A DNA stretch of 64,000 nucleotides. Source: Bacteroidales bacterium. GTDB lineage: Bacteria > Bacteroidota > Bacteroidia > Bacteroidales > P3. Below the pieces are notes generated by a model. It saw nothing but the letters and a program-made list of their open reading frames with translations, searched no databases and had not been told where the DNA came from. Position 1 is the first letter of the stretch. Every line of letters starts with the position of its first letter. The position numbers and the translations under genes were made by a program. Below are positions 1-8,080 of the stretch, piece by piece. Where the stretch lies: the NCBI GenBank assembly GCA_017960475.1, contig JAGCZH010000016.1, positions 111,126 to 175,125 of the forward strand, read 5' to 3'.

Positions 1-591
1 AGCATACTTTGAGATATTTGTCTGAACCCGTCCCGGGCATATTATAGTGACACGGATATTCTGGTCGTAGGTTTCGGCTTGGACGGTCTCAAAAAAACCA
101 TAAAGGGCATGTTTGGCTGAACTATAGGCACAGCGTAAAGGGAATCCGAAACGGCCTGCTATACTGGTGGTAACGACAAGTTGGCCCCCTCCGCGCTCTA
201 TCATTCTAGGCAGAATATTTTTTGTTAGGATAACAGGGGCATAATAGTCGATGTCCATCACTTTGCGGATTACACGCATCTCTGTCTCAATAGTTGTGCC
301 ACGTTGGCTTATGCCAGCATTATTGTAGAGTATATCGATGCTACCGAACTGATTCCAAGCCTGTTCTGCCAGGGTGTCCAGTTGATCGCTTTGGGATAGA
401 TCGAAAGGTAACGCGGCTGCATCGGGAGCTCCAAGTTCCTTGCAATGAGCCACAACTTCTTCAAGCAAATCGGCTTCAAGAGCTGTTACTATTACTTTTG
501 CGCCTTCTTGTGCGAAGCGATAGGCTGTGGCTTCGCCAATACCAGACGATGCTCCTGTGATCCAAACTACTTTATTATTAAATTTTTTCAT
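1..591 (-). CDS. SDR-family oxidoreductase, C-terminus cut by window edge
   Basis: A classical short-chain dehydrogenase/reductase that uses NAD(P)H to reduce or oxidise a carbonyl/hydroxyl. The reading frame starts at ATG 591 (MKKFNNKVVWITGASSG) and stays open to base 1, giving 197 residues. It shows the Rossmann TGASSGIG motif near residue 12, a YNNAG segment, and the catalytic YSSAK motif. It ends just after the PGRVQTN region, so the last part lies outside the window. It is third in a minus-strand operon behind a 32-nt junction made of CTAG repeats. In that context I infer a 3-ketocapnine reductase role, but SDR substrates cannot be read from sequence, so only the family is firm. Confidence 0.85.
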   Translation of the reverse strand, partial: MKKFNNKVVWITGASSGIGEATAYRFAQEGAKVIVTALEADLLEEVVAHCKELGAPDAAALPFDLSQSDQLDTLAEQAWNQFGSIDILYNNAGISQRGTTIETEMRVIRKVMDIDYYAPVILTKNILPRMIERGGGQLVVTTSIAGRFGFPLRCAYSSAKHALYGFFETVQAETYDQNIRVTIICPGRVQTNISKYA

Positions 592-597
592 TTCTTT

Positions 598-627
598 CTA
601 GTATTACTAGCGCTACTAGTTGACTAG
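598..627. repeat. CTAG repeat with 9-nt period in an operon junction
   Basis: CTAG occurs at 598, 607, 616 and 624, spaced 9, 9 and 8 nt. The array fills the gap between the threonine-synthase-like gene and the SDR gene, and the last CTAG supplies the upstream gene's TAG stop. The same 9-nt period recurs at 49792-49825 and 52986-53012 and inside rnr. Confidence 0.75.
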
Positions 628-1844
628 TTTTCATCCACCAAATCCTTGAACCATTGGGAGCGGGAGCATCCTTCGCCTGTGTTGAGTAGAACGATGTCGC
701 CATCCTTTATCATGCCTTTGTCTACAGCTTGGAAGAATCCGGAATAGCAGACCATGGAGGCAGGTCCCATAAGGATGCCGCGAGATCGTTTCATCTCTTT
801 TCCATATTGTGGCAATTCCGCTTCGGCGACACGGATGAATGTACCGCCCGACGAGTGTACCAGAGGTGCGACAAGAGGATAGTTGCCAGGATTTGCTGCG
901 GTAAGGATCCCGATTCGGGTCTTGATGTTCTTCTTGGCTTCGTATTCCTTTTCCCATCCTGCGGGAAATCCTGCAGCAGTTGCTTTCTCCCAAGCGGTAA
1001 CCATAGGGTCGCATTCGTCTTGCTGGACAAGCAGCATACGAGGCAGAGGGGCGCTTGAATCAATCATACCGCAGCGTTTTAAGTCGCGAAATCCTTTCTC
1101 GAAGGCCAGAGGCGAGGTGCCGCCTGCTACTGCTTGCATGTATACCGTTGGAAGCTGTCCTATCTGACGCAGGCACTCATAAGCAAGAAGTCGTTTTGAC
1201 TCGATACGTAGTGGGTCGGTGTTGCCGCCGCTGATAAGCACTTGTTTTTCTTTGTGATATGCTGCGGCTTCAGCCTTGGCGTCGCCATATCCGCCCTTTG
1301 ATATGATTATTGGTTGGTTAACTTTTCGAATGGCATCCACGGTGGCGGGATCAATGCAGTTGGGGGCGAATTCAGTGAAACGTATTCCCGCCTTGGCGCA
1401 ATATGTGGCGAAAGCAACGCCGGCATTACCAGTCGACGCCAGACAATATTCCTTCACACTGTTTTCTTTCAGCACAGAAGCCGCCAAAGCGGCACTGATG
1501 TCTTTAAAGGAACCACTGCCATCGTTTTGGTCATTGCGATATACAAACACCTTGCAATCAATACCTTTTGTCTTGGCATAGGCTTCGAGGTTGTCCCAGC
1601 GCTCCATAGGAATAAGACCTTCGCCATAACTGACGATATTCTCTCGATTAACGATAGGTAGTATATCAAAATAATAGTCTTGGTATGAGTTGTTTGCAGG
1701 CTCGTTGAAACGGAAAGGCATGCTGTCCAGATATTCAACCTCAGCATAGCCGCTTCCGCACTCGCATTGTTGATCTTGTTTAAACCAAGTGGCAAAGTCA
1801 GCTATGACTTTGCCACATTTTTTACATCTTAGTTGGTATTTCAT
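624..1844 (-). CDS. Threonine-synthase-like PLP enzyme, probable cysteate synthase
   Basis: A fold-type II PLP enzyme of 406 residues. The start is ATG 1844 (MKYQLRCKKCG), one base after the previous gene's stop; a longer frame starts inside that gene and is unlikely. A zinc-ribbon-like N-terminus has Cys7, Cys10, Cys27 and Cys29. The PLP lysine is Lys114 in GSGSFKD, followed by a phosphate-binding STGNAG loop near 138. Archaeal cysteate synthase, which makes L-cysteate from phosphoserine and sulfite, evolved from threonine synthase and also carries an N-terminal Cys motif. The ordinary Bacteroidetes ThrC has a different N-terminus. Its tight coupling to a serine-palmitoyltransferase-like enzyme favours cysteate synthesis. 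A true threonine synthase remains possible. Confidence 0.8.
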   Translation of the reverse strand: MKYQLRCKKCGKVIADFATWFKQDQQCECGSGYAEVEYLDSMPFRFNEPANNSYQDYYFDILPIVNRENIVSYGEGLIPMERWDNLEAYAKTKGIDCKVFVYRNDQNDGSGSFKDISAALAASVLKENSVKEYCLASTGNAGVAFATYCAKAGIRFTEFAPNCIDPATVDAIRKVNQPIIISKGGYGDAKAEAAAYHKEKQVLISGGNTDPLRIESKRLLAYECLRQIGQLPTVYMQAVAGGTSPLAFEKGFRDLKRCGMIDSSAPLPRMLLVQQDECDPMVTAWEKATAAGFPAGWEKEYEAKKNIKTRIGILTAANPGNYPLVAPLVHSSGGTFIRVAEAELPQYGKEMKRSRGILMGPASMVCYSGFFQAVDKGMIKDGDIVLLNTGEGCSRSQWFKDLVDEN

Positions 1845-1845
1845 T

Positions 1846-3111
1846 TTAATTATGCTTAATGATATGCATATCAGGCATCGGCTTGTTGTATACACCTTCG
1901 TCGAGCCGTTTCTTAACCTCGCGGAACACCTCGATTGTGCGGTTTGCGTGCTCCATGGTGTGGACAGCGGTGGGTATTATGCGCAGCATAATCTGGCCTT
2001 TAGGTACAACGGGATATACGACTATTGAGCAGAAGATTCCGTAGTTCTCGCGGAGGTCGACAACGACATTGGTGCCTTGGTTTACATCGCCGGGGAAGAA
2101 TACTGGTGTGATAGGAGACTCTGTGACACCGGTGTTGAGACCTTCTGCCTGGAGTGATTTTTGCAGATACGAGGAGAGTTCCCAGAGTTTTTCGCGGTAT
2201 TCAGGATGCTGGTTGATAATCTCCAGACGACGTTTGACGCCCCAAACTATAGGCATAGGCAAACTCTTGGCATAGATCTGCGAACGCATGTTGAAACGCA
2301 GATAGGTAATGATGTCCTCATCATTACAACCGATGAAGCCACCAATGATTGCCATTGTTTTTGCGAAAGCGCAGAAGTAAAGATCGATATCGTCGGCACA
2401 GTTGAAATGAGTGTGTGTTCCGCGTCCTTCAGGACCCATAACACCCATACCATGGGCGTCGTCGATAAGTATACGGAAGTTGAATTCCTTCTTCAGAGCT
2501 ACAATTTTGTCCAATGCGCCGAGGTCACCTTCCATGCCGTATACTCCTTCGGTGGCCACAAGTATGCCACCGCCCTGTTTTTCGGCCAAAGCTGTTGCCT
2601 GGGTCAGCTGTTTGCGCAGACTTTCAATGTCGTTGTGTTGATATTTGAAACGTTTTGCGCCGGTTACGCGGAAGCCATCAATGAGGCATGCGTGTGCCTC
2701 ACTATCGTATACGATTACGTCACGAAGGCTCACTATTGTGTCTAAAATACTGATTTGGCCTTGATAGCCGAAATTCAGCAGATAGCCATATTTCTTGTGT
2801 GTGTATTCGCATAACATAGCCTCAACTTCTTCGTGCAGAGCAGTGTGGCCGCTCATCATACGGGCACCCATAGGGTAAGCGAGACCCCAACGGCGCGCAC
2901 CCTCCTCGTCGGCGGCACGAACCTCAGGATTGTTTGCCAAACCCAGATAATTGTTGAGACTCCAGTTCAAGACTTTCTTTCCGTTGAATGTCATTTCCGG
3001 ACCTAACTCACCTTCGAGTTTTGGGAAATAAAAATAACCGTCGGCAAGTTTGCGGTATTGCCCTAAAGGACCGCCTGTCGACTCTTTAATGCGTTCAAAT
3101 ATATCTTTCAT
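1846..3111 (-). CDS. AOS-family PLP acyltransferase, candidate cysteate C-acyltransferase
   Basis: A 421-residue member of the alpha-oxoamine synthase family (KBL, serine palmitoyltransferase, BioF). These enzymes condense an acyl thioester with an amino acid and release CO2. Visible motifs are the N-terminal NNYLGLANNPEV, the aspartate of IDDAHGMG (217-221) that contacts the PLP nitrogen, and the Schiff-base lysine Lys251 in CAFAKTMAIIGG. It is the first gene of the operon, with one base between its stop and the next start. In sulfonolipid producers an enzyme of this family joins cysteate to a fatty acyl group to give 3-ketocapnine. Alternatives are glycine C-acetyltransferase or serine palmitoyltransferase; the cysteate-synthase-like partner points to the first option. 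Confidence 0.8.
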   Translation of the reverse strand: MKDIFERIKESTGGPLGQYRKLADGYFYFPKLEGELGPEMTFNGKKVLNWSLNNYLGLANNPEVRAADEEGARRWGLAYPMGARMMSGHTALHEEVEAMLCEYTHKKYGYLLNFGYQGQISILDTIVSLRDVIVYDSEAHACLIDGFRVTGAKRFKYQHNDIESLRKQLTQATALAEKQGGGILVATEGVYGMEGDLGALDKIVALKKEFNFRILIDDAHGMGVMGPEGRGTHTHFNCADDIDLYFCAFAKTMAIIGGFIGCNDEDIITYLRFNMRSQIYAKSLPMPIVWGVKRRLEIINQHPEYREKLWELSSYLQKSLQAEGLNTGVTESPITPVFFPGDVNQGTNVVVDLRENYGIFCSIVVYPVVPKGQIMLRIIPTAVHTMEHANRTIEVFREVKKRLDEGVYNKPMPDMHIIKHN

Positions 3112-3210
3112 ATTGTTAAAAATTATTATCTATTAATTATTGTTAATTTTTTAGAAATCAATATATAAACATATTATTAAAAGATGATGGTACACCTATT
3201 TAATAGATTA

Positions 3211-3218
3211 CAAAAATA
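3211..3218 (-). promoter_or_regulatory. Putative -7 box of the acyltransferase operon
   Basis: TATTTTTG on the minus strand matches the Bacteroidetes -7 consensus TANNTTTG, about 100 nt upstream of the operon's first start codon. No clear -33 TTTG is visible. The same context, AAAAATGTATTTTTGT, occurs on the plus strand for mazG. Confidence 0.4.
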
Positions 3219-3293
3219 CATTTTTTTTCTTAATTTGTAGAAATAAAAAAAGTATGTAATAGTTTATACTTTCACTATAACGACAAAAAAATG

Positions 3294-3301
3294 TATTTTT
3301 G
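3294..3301 (+). promoter_or_regulatory. Putative -7 box of mazG
   Basis: TATTTTTG lies 57 nt upstream of the mazG start in an A/T-rich divergent region. It fits TANNTTTG exactly; the -33 element is weak. Confidence 0.4.
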
Positions 3302-3358
3302 TCATTGTTTTTAAACCGTCTTTTTAATACTATTTGATGATTTAGACCGAATTATAAT

Positions 3359-4171
3359 ATGCCGCATCTAACTGAAGAACAAAAATCGTTCGCATGGTTG
3401 TCTACTATACTTGATGTTTTGCGACGTCAATGTCCTTGGGATAGTGTTCAAACCATAGACACTTTACGCTATCTTACCATAGAGGAAGTCTACGAGCTTT
3501 CCGAAGCAATCACGGAAAAAAAATATGACGACATACGCAAGGAGCTTGGTGATCTTGTTATGCATCTTATGTTTTATGCGAAAATTGCCGATGACGAGAG
3601 TCGCTTTTCATTGACCGACGTCTTAGATGGTATATGCAATAAGTTGATTTCAAGGCATCCTCATATCTCTCTTCCCAATAGAGAAGGAGTGTTTGAACCT
3701 GCAAGTCAGAATGAGACTCCTCAATGGGAGCAGGTAAAAATGAAAGAGGGTCGCCGTTCAGTTATGGAGGGAGTGCCTGAAACGTTGCCCCCTCTTGTCA
3801 AAGCTATTCGCATTCAGGAGAAAGCCGCAGGGATGGGATTTGAGTTTCCTGACTCCACAGCATCAAAAAGAAAGGCAGATGAGGAATACGCCGAATTTGT
3901 CGAAGCCTTGTCAGAATATAAGTCCAAAAAAGACAGTGCATCTAAGTGCCACGCCAACGAGGAATTAGGCGACCTTCTATTTGCCATTGTAAAGTGGGGT
4001 CGGTTAGAGGGACTTAACGCTGACGATGCACTTTCTTTCGCAAATCAGAAATTTCAGAGACGCTTTAAATATATTGAAAGCAAAGCATATGAGGCTGGAT
4101 TGACTGTATCTGATCTCTCGATGGAAGATATGCAACGCTTTTGGAATGAGGCAAAAACAATTGAGGAGTGA
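3359..4171 (+). CDS. mazG: Nucleoside triphosphate pyrophosphohydrolase MazG
   Basis: Hydrolyses (d)NTPs to NMP and pyrophosphate, clearing non-canonical nucleotides. At 270 residues it has the usual length and two MazG domains. The N-terminal domain shows LRRQCPWDSVQT and the metal-binding IEEVYE (Glu42, 43, 46) with KELGD (Glu62, Asp65). The second domain repeats the pattern around DEEYAEFVEAL and ANEELGDLLFAIVKWGR. It is transcribed alone from the divergent region and converges on the U32 gene 11 nt downstream. Confidence 0.95.
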   Translation: MPHLTEEQKSFAWLSTILDVLRRQCPWDSVQTIDTLRYLTIEEVYELSEAITEKKYDDIRKELGDLVMHLMFYAKIADDESRFSLTDVLDGICNKLISRHPHISLPNREGVFEPASQNETPQWEQVKMKEGRRSVMEGVPETLPPLVKAIRIQEKAAGMGFEFPDSTASKRKADEEYAEFVEALSEYKSKKDSASKCHANEELGDLLFAIVKWGRLEGLNADDALSFANQKFQRRFKYIESKAYEAGLTVSDLSMEDMQRFWNEAKTIEE

Positions 4172-4182
4172 CTTAGAACTTG

Positions 4183-6057
4183 CTAGTTGGCCGCAAAAAT
4201 ACTCATTTCACATTTTTTGCAGTCAAATTCTAAACGAAATTTTTTTCCGTTATTAATCAAAGTCAAATTGCCAAGATATTCTGGCGATATTCTTGTATTA
4301 CATTTGTGTTTCAAGCATTGTTTTAACTCGTAACGCAGGCAGTATTTGCATGTCATCAGCGGAATGGTTCCATTTTTCAAGATGTCGCTTTTGACGTCAG
4401 GACCTGATTCTATGTTTTTTACCTTGTGGCGTTCGTAAAAAGACCTCGATTTAGCGTTGGTTACATTTGCTCTACCATCGATCTCTGGCTCATAGTAGGG
4501 GATGTTGTTTGGAATTATCTTTTCAGAATGTGGAAGATAGTGGTTTATTCTTTTATCGCTAAGAGAGTCCAATACTTTGCGTCTCAATTCGTTTAGTTGG
4601 GAAGAGGGAATAAAGTAGGGTATTAGGGTGTTTATCTCTATGTTTTTGACTCTGAAACAGGTTCCGCCGGTTTTTGATAGTTGTTTTTGGATGGTATCCA
4701 AAGCTTTCTCTTTATTGTTGGCTTTGCTCTTCTCAATATCCAGGCTCTCGGTGGCGACGATACCATCTTCATCCGTTGCTGACAATAAAAAACCATTGGA
4801 TGTTTCTTTGAGCGAGAAAGATACATCTATGAGCCTCTCAGCGCTTACACCTTGAAGCATTTTTTCGAAACTGTAGTCATTGTTGCGCCAAAGAGGTGTC
4901 CCAGTGACAATGTCAAGACACTTGTTTGCAGTTATTTCAGTAAAATGTTTCCCTTCTGAGTGGCTAATCTCTCTTACATGGTTTACAAGAAAACCAACAG
5001 AATCATTGTTTGCATCGAAAAACAACATTCCATCACCAGCGACAATAATTTCCGGTGTGTTTATTGTCAATTTGTTGCCTTTGCTGTGAAGAACGGTTCC
5101 AATTTTCTTGCCTACAGATTTTTGTGTGGCCAGTGAAGCCATAGGTTGTCGGCCGATTAGAAAATAGTCGGTGAATGTTCTGTTGAACGTTTTTGTTGTG
5201 TCAGGGGTGAAGTGGACGATTGTTTTCCCTGTAGATGAAGGTTGGAGCCCTTCACGACGGCAAATTATGTTATCCAGTAATTTCCGGTAGTAAGCCGTGT
5301 TGTTTTTCACATACGATAAATCTTTCAGACGTCCTTCTATTTTAAAAGAAGTTATACCGGCATCAATCATGTCTTCAATGTGTTGTGCGGCAGAATAATC
5401 TTTCAAAGAGAGTAGATGTTGTTTTTTTTGAAGAATTTTTCCCTCTTCGTTTATCAGGTCGTATGAAGAGCGACAAGGTTGGGTGCAACTGCCTCTATTC
5501 CCGGAACGTTCTCCTTCAGACAGATATAGACTCATGTAACATTGTCCGCTATAGCACACACAGAGAGCTCCCTGTACAAAGGCTTCCAGGTCAATGGTTG
5601 TGGTTTTTCGAATCTCCTCCATCTGTTTCAATGAGGTCTCACGTGCCAGTATTATTCTCCTGAAACCTGTTTGTTCCAAGAACTTTATACGTCGTAAGTC
5701 GATGTTATGAGTTTGTGTAGACGCATGCAATTCGATAGGAGGTAGGTCTAATTCCAGTAATCCTAGATCTTGGATAATGGCGGCGTCGATTCCTGCCTCG
5801 TATAGCTGCCAAAGCATTTCCCTTGCATGTTCTATCTCGTTGTCAAAAAGAAGAGTGTTTACTGTTACAAATAGTTTGGAACCATATAGATGCGAATATT
5901 TTGCCAAAATCTCAATCTCTTCTATGCTGTTGCCTGCATTGATACGGGCTCCGAATGCTGGAGCACCAATATATAATGCGTCAGCACCATGGTTGATGGC
6001 GGCTTTACCCTGTTCAATATTTTTGGCTGGTGAAAGTAGCTCTATTTTTGTTCCCAT
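4183..6057 (-). CDS. U32-family protein (TrhP/RlhA-like RNA hydroxylase)
   Basis: A 624-residue member of the peptidase U32 family. Characterised relatives such as TrhP and RlhA hydroxylate a tRNA uridine or 23S rRNA cytidine using prephenate rather than cleaving collagen. The N-terminus (KIELLSPAKNIEQGKAAI) begins the TIM-barrel-like domain, and the U32 signature is seen around CVCYSGQCYMS and GNRGSCTQPCRSSYD with its conserved cysteines. The C-terminal half matches the longer architecture, and more Cys pairs (CKYCLRYELKQC, CKKC) near the end may bind metal. Which RNA position is modified cannot be decided from sequence. Confidence 0.88.
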   Translation of the reverse strand: MGTKIELLSPAKNIEQGKAAINHGADALYIGAPAFGARINAGNSIEEIEILAKYSHLYGSKLFVTVNTLLFDNEIEHAREMLWQLYEAGIDAAIIQDLGLLELDLPPIELHASTQTHNIDLRRIKFLEQTGFRRIILARETSLKQMEEIRKTTTIDLEAFVQGALCVCYSGQCYMSLYLSEGERSGNRGSCTQPCRSSYDLINEEGKILQKKQHLLSLKDYSAAQHIEDMIDAGITSFKIEGRLKDLSYVKNNTAYYRKLLDNIICRREGLQPSSTGKTIVHFTPDTTKTFNRTFTDYFLIGRQPMASLATQKSVGKKIGTVLHSKGNKLTINTPEIIVAGDGMLFFDANNDSVGFLVNHVREISHSEGKHFTEITANKCLDIVTGTPLWRNNDYSFEKMLQGVSAERLIDVSFSLKETSNGFLLSATDEDGIVATESLDIEKSKANNKEKALDTIQKQLSKTGGTCFRVKNIEINTLIPYFIPSSQLNELRRKVLDSLSDKRINHYLPHSEKIIPNNIPYYEPEIDGRANVTNAKSRSFYERHKVKNIESGPDVKSDILKNGTIPLMTCKYCLRYELKQCLKHKCNTRISPEYLGNLTLINNGKKFRLEFDCKKCEMSIFAAN

Positions 6058-6193
6058 GTTATTGATAACGACAATGTATGTTTATTATTGTTGATGTCTC
6101 AAGAGCATAGGTCGTATAAATACAATCTGTTAATCATTAGAAAATGATAAACAAATATGGCAGGGATTATCAAAGAATATCGAGTTTTTTCTT

Positions 6194-6201
6194 TATATTT
6201 G
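6194..6201 (+). promoter_or_regulatory. Putative -7 box of aroB
   Basis: TATATTTG fits TANNTTTG exactly and lies 57 nt before the aroB ATG. A -33 TTTG is not evident. Confidence 0.4.
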
Positions 6202-6257
6202 TTTCTGCTTTTATAGCTCTTTTTATTGATGTATATATTTGATATATAATTGTATAT

Positions 6258-7322
6258 ATGAACACGAAATATATTATTCATTCTTCCAATCGTGCATTTA
6301 GCTCTTTAGACAAGGTGTTGTCGGGCAAAGCATACAACGATGCACGTTACTTCATTCTTTGTGATGAAAACACTTATAATCACTGTCTTCCGATATTGAT
6401 TTCACATACTTCACGACTCCAGGAATCGGAGTTCCTTGAAGTTCCCGTAGGAGAGGAAGCCAAAACCATTGATGTCGCTATGCAACTATGGAAGACTTTG
6501 CTCGACAGTAATGCCGACCGCAAAAGTGTTATTATCAACCTCGGAGGAGGATGTATAAGCGACCTTGGTGGGTTTGTCGCCTCGGCATATAAAAGAGGTA
6601 TACGATATATCAATATACCCACCTCTCTAATCGGTATGGTGGATGCATCCATTGGAGGGAAAACGGCTGTGAATATTGATAATATTAAAAATCAGATTGG
6701 CTATATACACCAGCCCTCCGCTGTAGTAATAAATCCCGATTTCCTTAATACCTTGTCAGAAAAGGATGTTGTTTCGGGTTATTTCGAGATTGTGAAAACG
6801 TTGCTTCTTTGTGATAAATCCGCCTTTCAGAGCCTTTTGGAGAATTCTGACGTAAGCGATGATATTCAAGCAATAAAGAAAATGATTCCTCTCTGCGTTG
6901 ATTTTAAGAAAAGTGTTGTTGATGTTGATCCCACAGAGCTATCAATTCGGAGAATATTGAATCTGGGTCACACTTTTGGTCATGCCATAGAAAGTTTTTT
7001 TATTGACAATGGAGATGCGATTTCTCATGGACTTGCTGTCGGCTATGGATTACTGTGCGAATTATATCTCTCTGTCAAAAAGTTGGGCTTGAGTGACAGC
7101 ATTCTAAAAGAATATTGTGGATTGTTGAGACGTTTCTCTGCGTTTCCGCGGTTATCTTTACGCGACACAGAGCAGATACTTAAATTTATGAGGAGTGACA
7201 AGAAAAATGCAGACGGGAATATCCTTTGTGTGTTGCTTCAGGATATTGGCGAGCCTGTCATCGATATTGCCTTGGATGAATTGGAGGTGCGTGATGCTTT
7301 ATTGGCTGTTTCCAAACTCTAA
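6258..7322 (+). CDS. aroB: 3-dehydroquinate synthase
   Basis: Second step of the shikimate pathway: converts DAHP to 3-dehydroquinate with NAD and a divalent metal. It is 354 residues, the normal length. Family motifs are the nucleotide-binding NLGGGCISDLGGFVAS, then IPTSLIGMVDASIGGKTAVN, the metal-ligand segment GYFEIVK and LNLGHTFGHAIES with its histidines. The start ATG follows a TANNTTTG box. Its last 24 bases overlap, tail to tail, the end of the nuclease gene on the opposite strand. Confidence 0.97.
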   Translation: MNTKYIIHSSNRAFSSLDKVLSGKAYNDARYFILCDENTYNHCLPILISHTSRLQESEFLEVPVGEEAKTIDVAMQLWKTLLDSNADRKSVIINLGGGCISDLGGFVASAYKRGIRYINIPTSLIGMVDASIGGKTAVNIDNIKNQIGYIHQPSAVVINPDFLNTLSEKDVVSGYFEIVKTLLLCDKSAFQSLLENSDVSDDIQAIKKMIPLCVDFKKSVVDVDPTELSIRRILNLGHTFGHAIESFFIDNGDAISHGLAVGYGLLCELYLSVKKLGLSDSILKEYCGLLRRFSAFPRLSLRDTEQILKFMRSDKKNADGNILCVLLQDIGEPVIDIALDELEVRDALLAVSKL

Positions 7323-7976
7323 CAGTGCTGCATTGTTTTTCTCGCAGTAGTGTCGGTAAGGGCAGTCGTAAGGCTTGCCACAATGATCTCCAGGTTTTAT
7401 GTCAGGTTCAAAGCCTTGTATCACATCTTTGAACCTCTCAACTTTTTCTGCTATATTACTTTCTGCTTTTTGAGCCTCTTTCAGTCTCTCCTCATAGACA
7501 GGATTGTCGTTTCCGTCATTATACACTAATGAAAACGAGGATATGTTATCAACGCAATGACTTATCACATAGTATTGTAGATTCAAATCGTTAATGAAAA
7601 CATCTTTGATTGACAGGGAGTTTTTGATTTCATAAACAGAGATTTCCCCGTTCGCGGATTTGTGCACTACGTCGGCAAGGACAAGCACTTCATTGAAAAC
7701 AAAACCAGCTTCGTAAATATTTATCTCGCCCTCTTGTTCCAGTAGTTGTGATGTCAGTATAGGATATTTGTTTATCTGACGTCCTAATTGCAGACTTAAG
7801 TCTATGGCGTTTGGAAACAGCGATTTGATTCTCGTTTCAAAAAGTCGTCCTTCTCTAAACTTTTTTAGTGTTTCGGGAGCGAAATGTGCTAATTTCGGTC
7901 GATAAACATCCAGGTACAATGCTTTTTCGCATTTCAATCCGAGAATGAATTTGCTCTTTGTAAGTCTGTAAAGCAT
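7299..7976 (-). CDS. Cas4-like Fe-S PD-(D/E)XK nuclease, orphan
   Basis: A 225-residue protein with the layout of Cas4/DUF2779-type nucleases. The N-terminus LTKSKFILGLKCEKALYL carries Cys16. The nuclease core shows Asp102 in VLADVV and Glu116-x-Lys118 in VYEIKN, a D...ExK motif. The C-terminus has Cys199, Cys205 and Cys211 in HCGKPYDCPYRHYC. Four such cysteines hold a 4Fe-4S cluster in Cas4 and AddB. No cas gene, CRISPR array or helicase lies nearby, so a DNA-repair or defence role is inference. It overlaps the aroB 3' end by 24 nt on the opposite strand. Confidence 0.75.
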   Translation of the reverse strand: MLYRLTKSKFILGLKCEKALYLDVYRPKLAHFAPETLKKFREGRLFETRIKSLFPNAIDLSLQLGRQINKYPILTSQLLEQEGEINIYEAGFVFNEVLVLADVVHKSANGEISVYEIKNSLSIKDVFINDLNLQYYVISHCVDNISSFSLVYNDGNDNPVYEERLKEAQKAESNIAEKVERFKDVIQGFEPDIKPGDHCGKPYDCPYRHYCEKNNAALLEFGNSQ

Positions 7977-8080
7977 GTACTTAGTAACGTATAAAGTTTA
8001 ACGTTTAAAGATTTCTCTCGGTTTATAGTCAATGCTTTATGTGTAATCATCGTTTTACCGTATTGTTTTACGATGGCTTA

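Noticed and set aside
6099..6281. 60-codon frame upstream of aroB on the minus strand
   Set aside because: A/T-rich, overlaps the aroB promoter region and start, no family resemblance.
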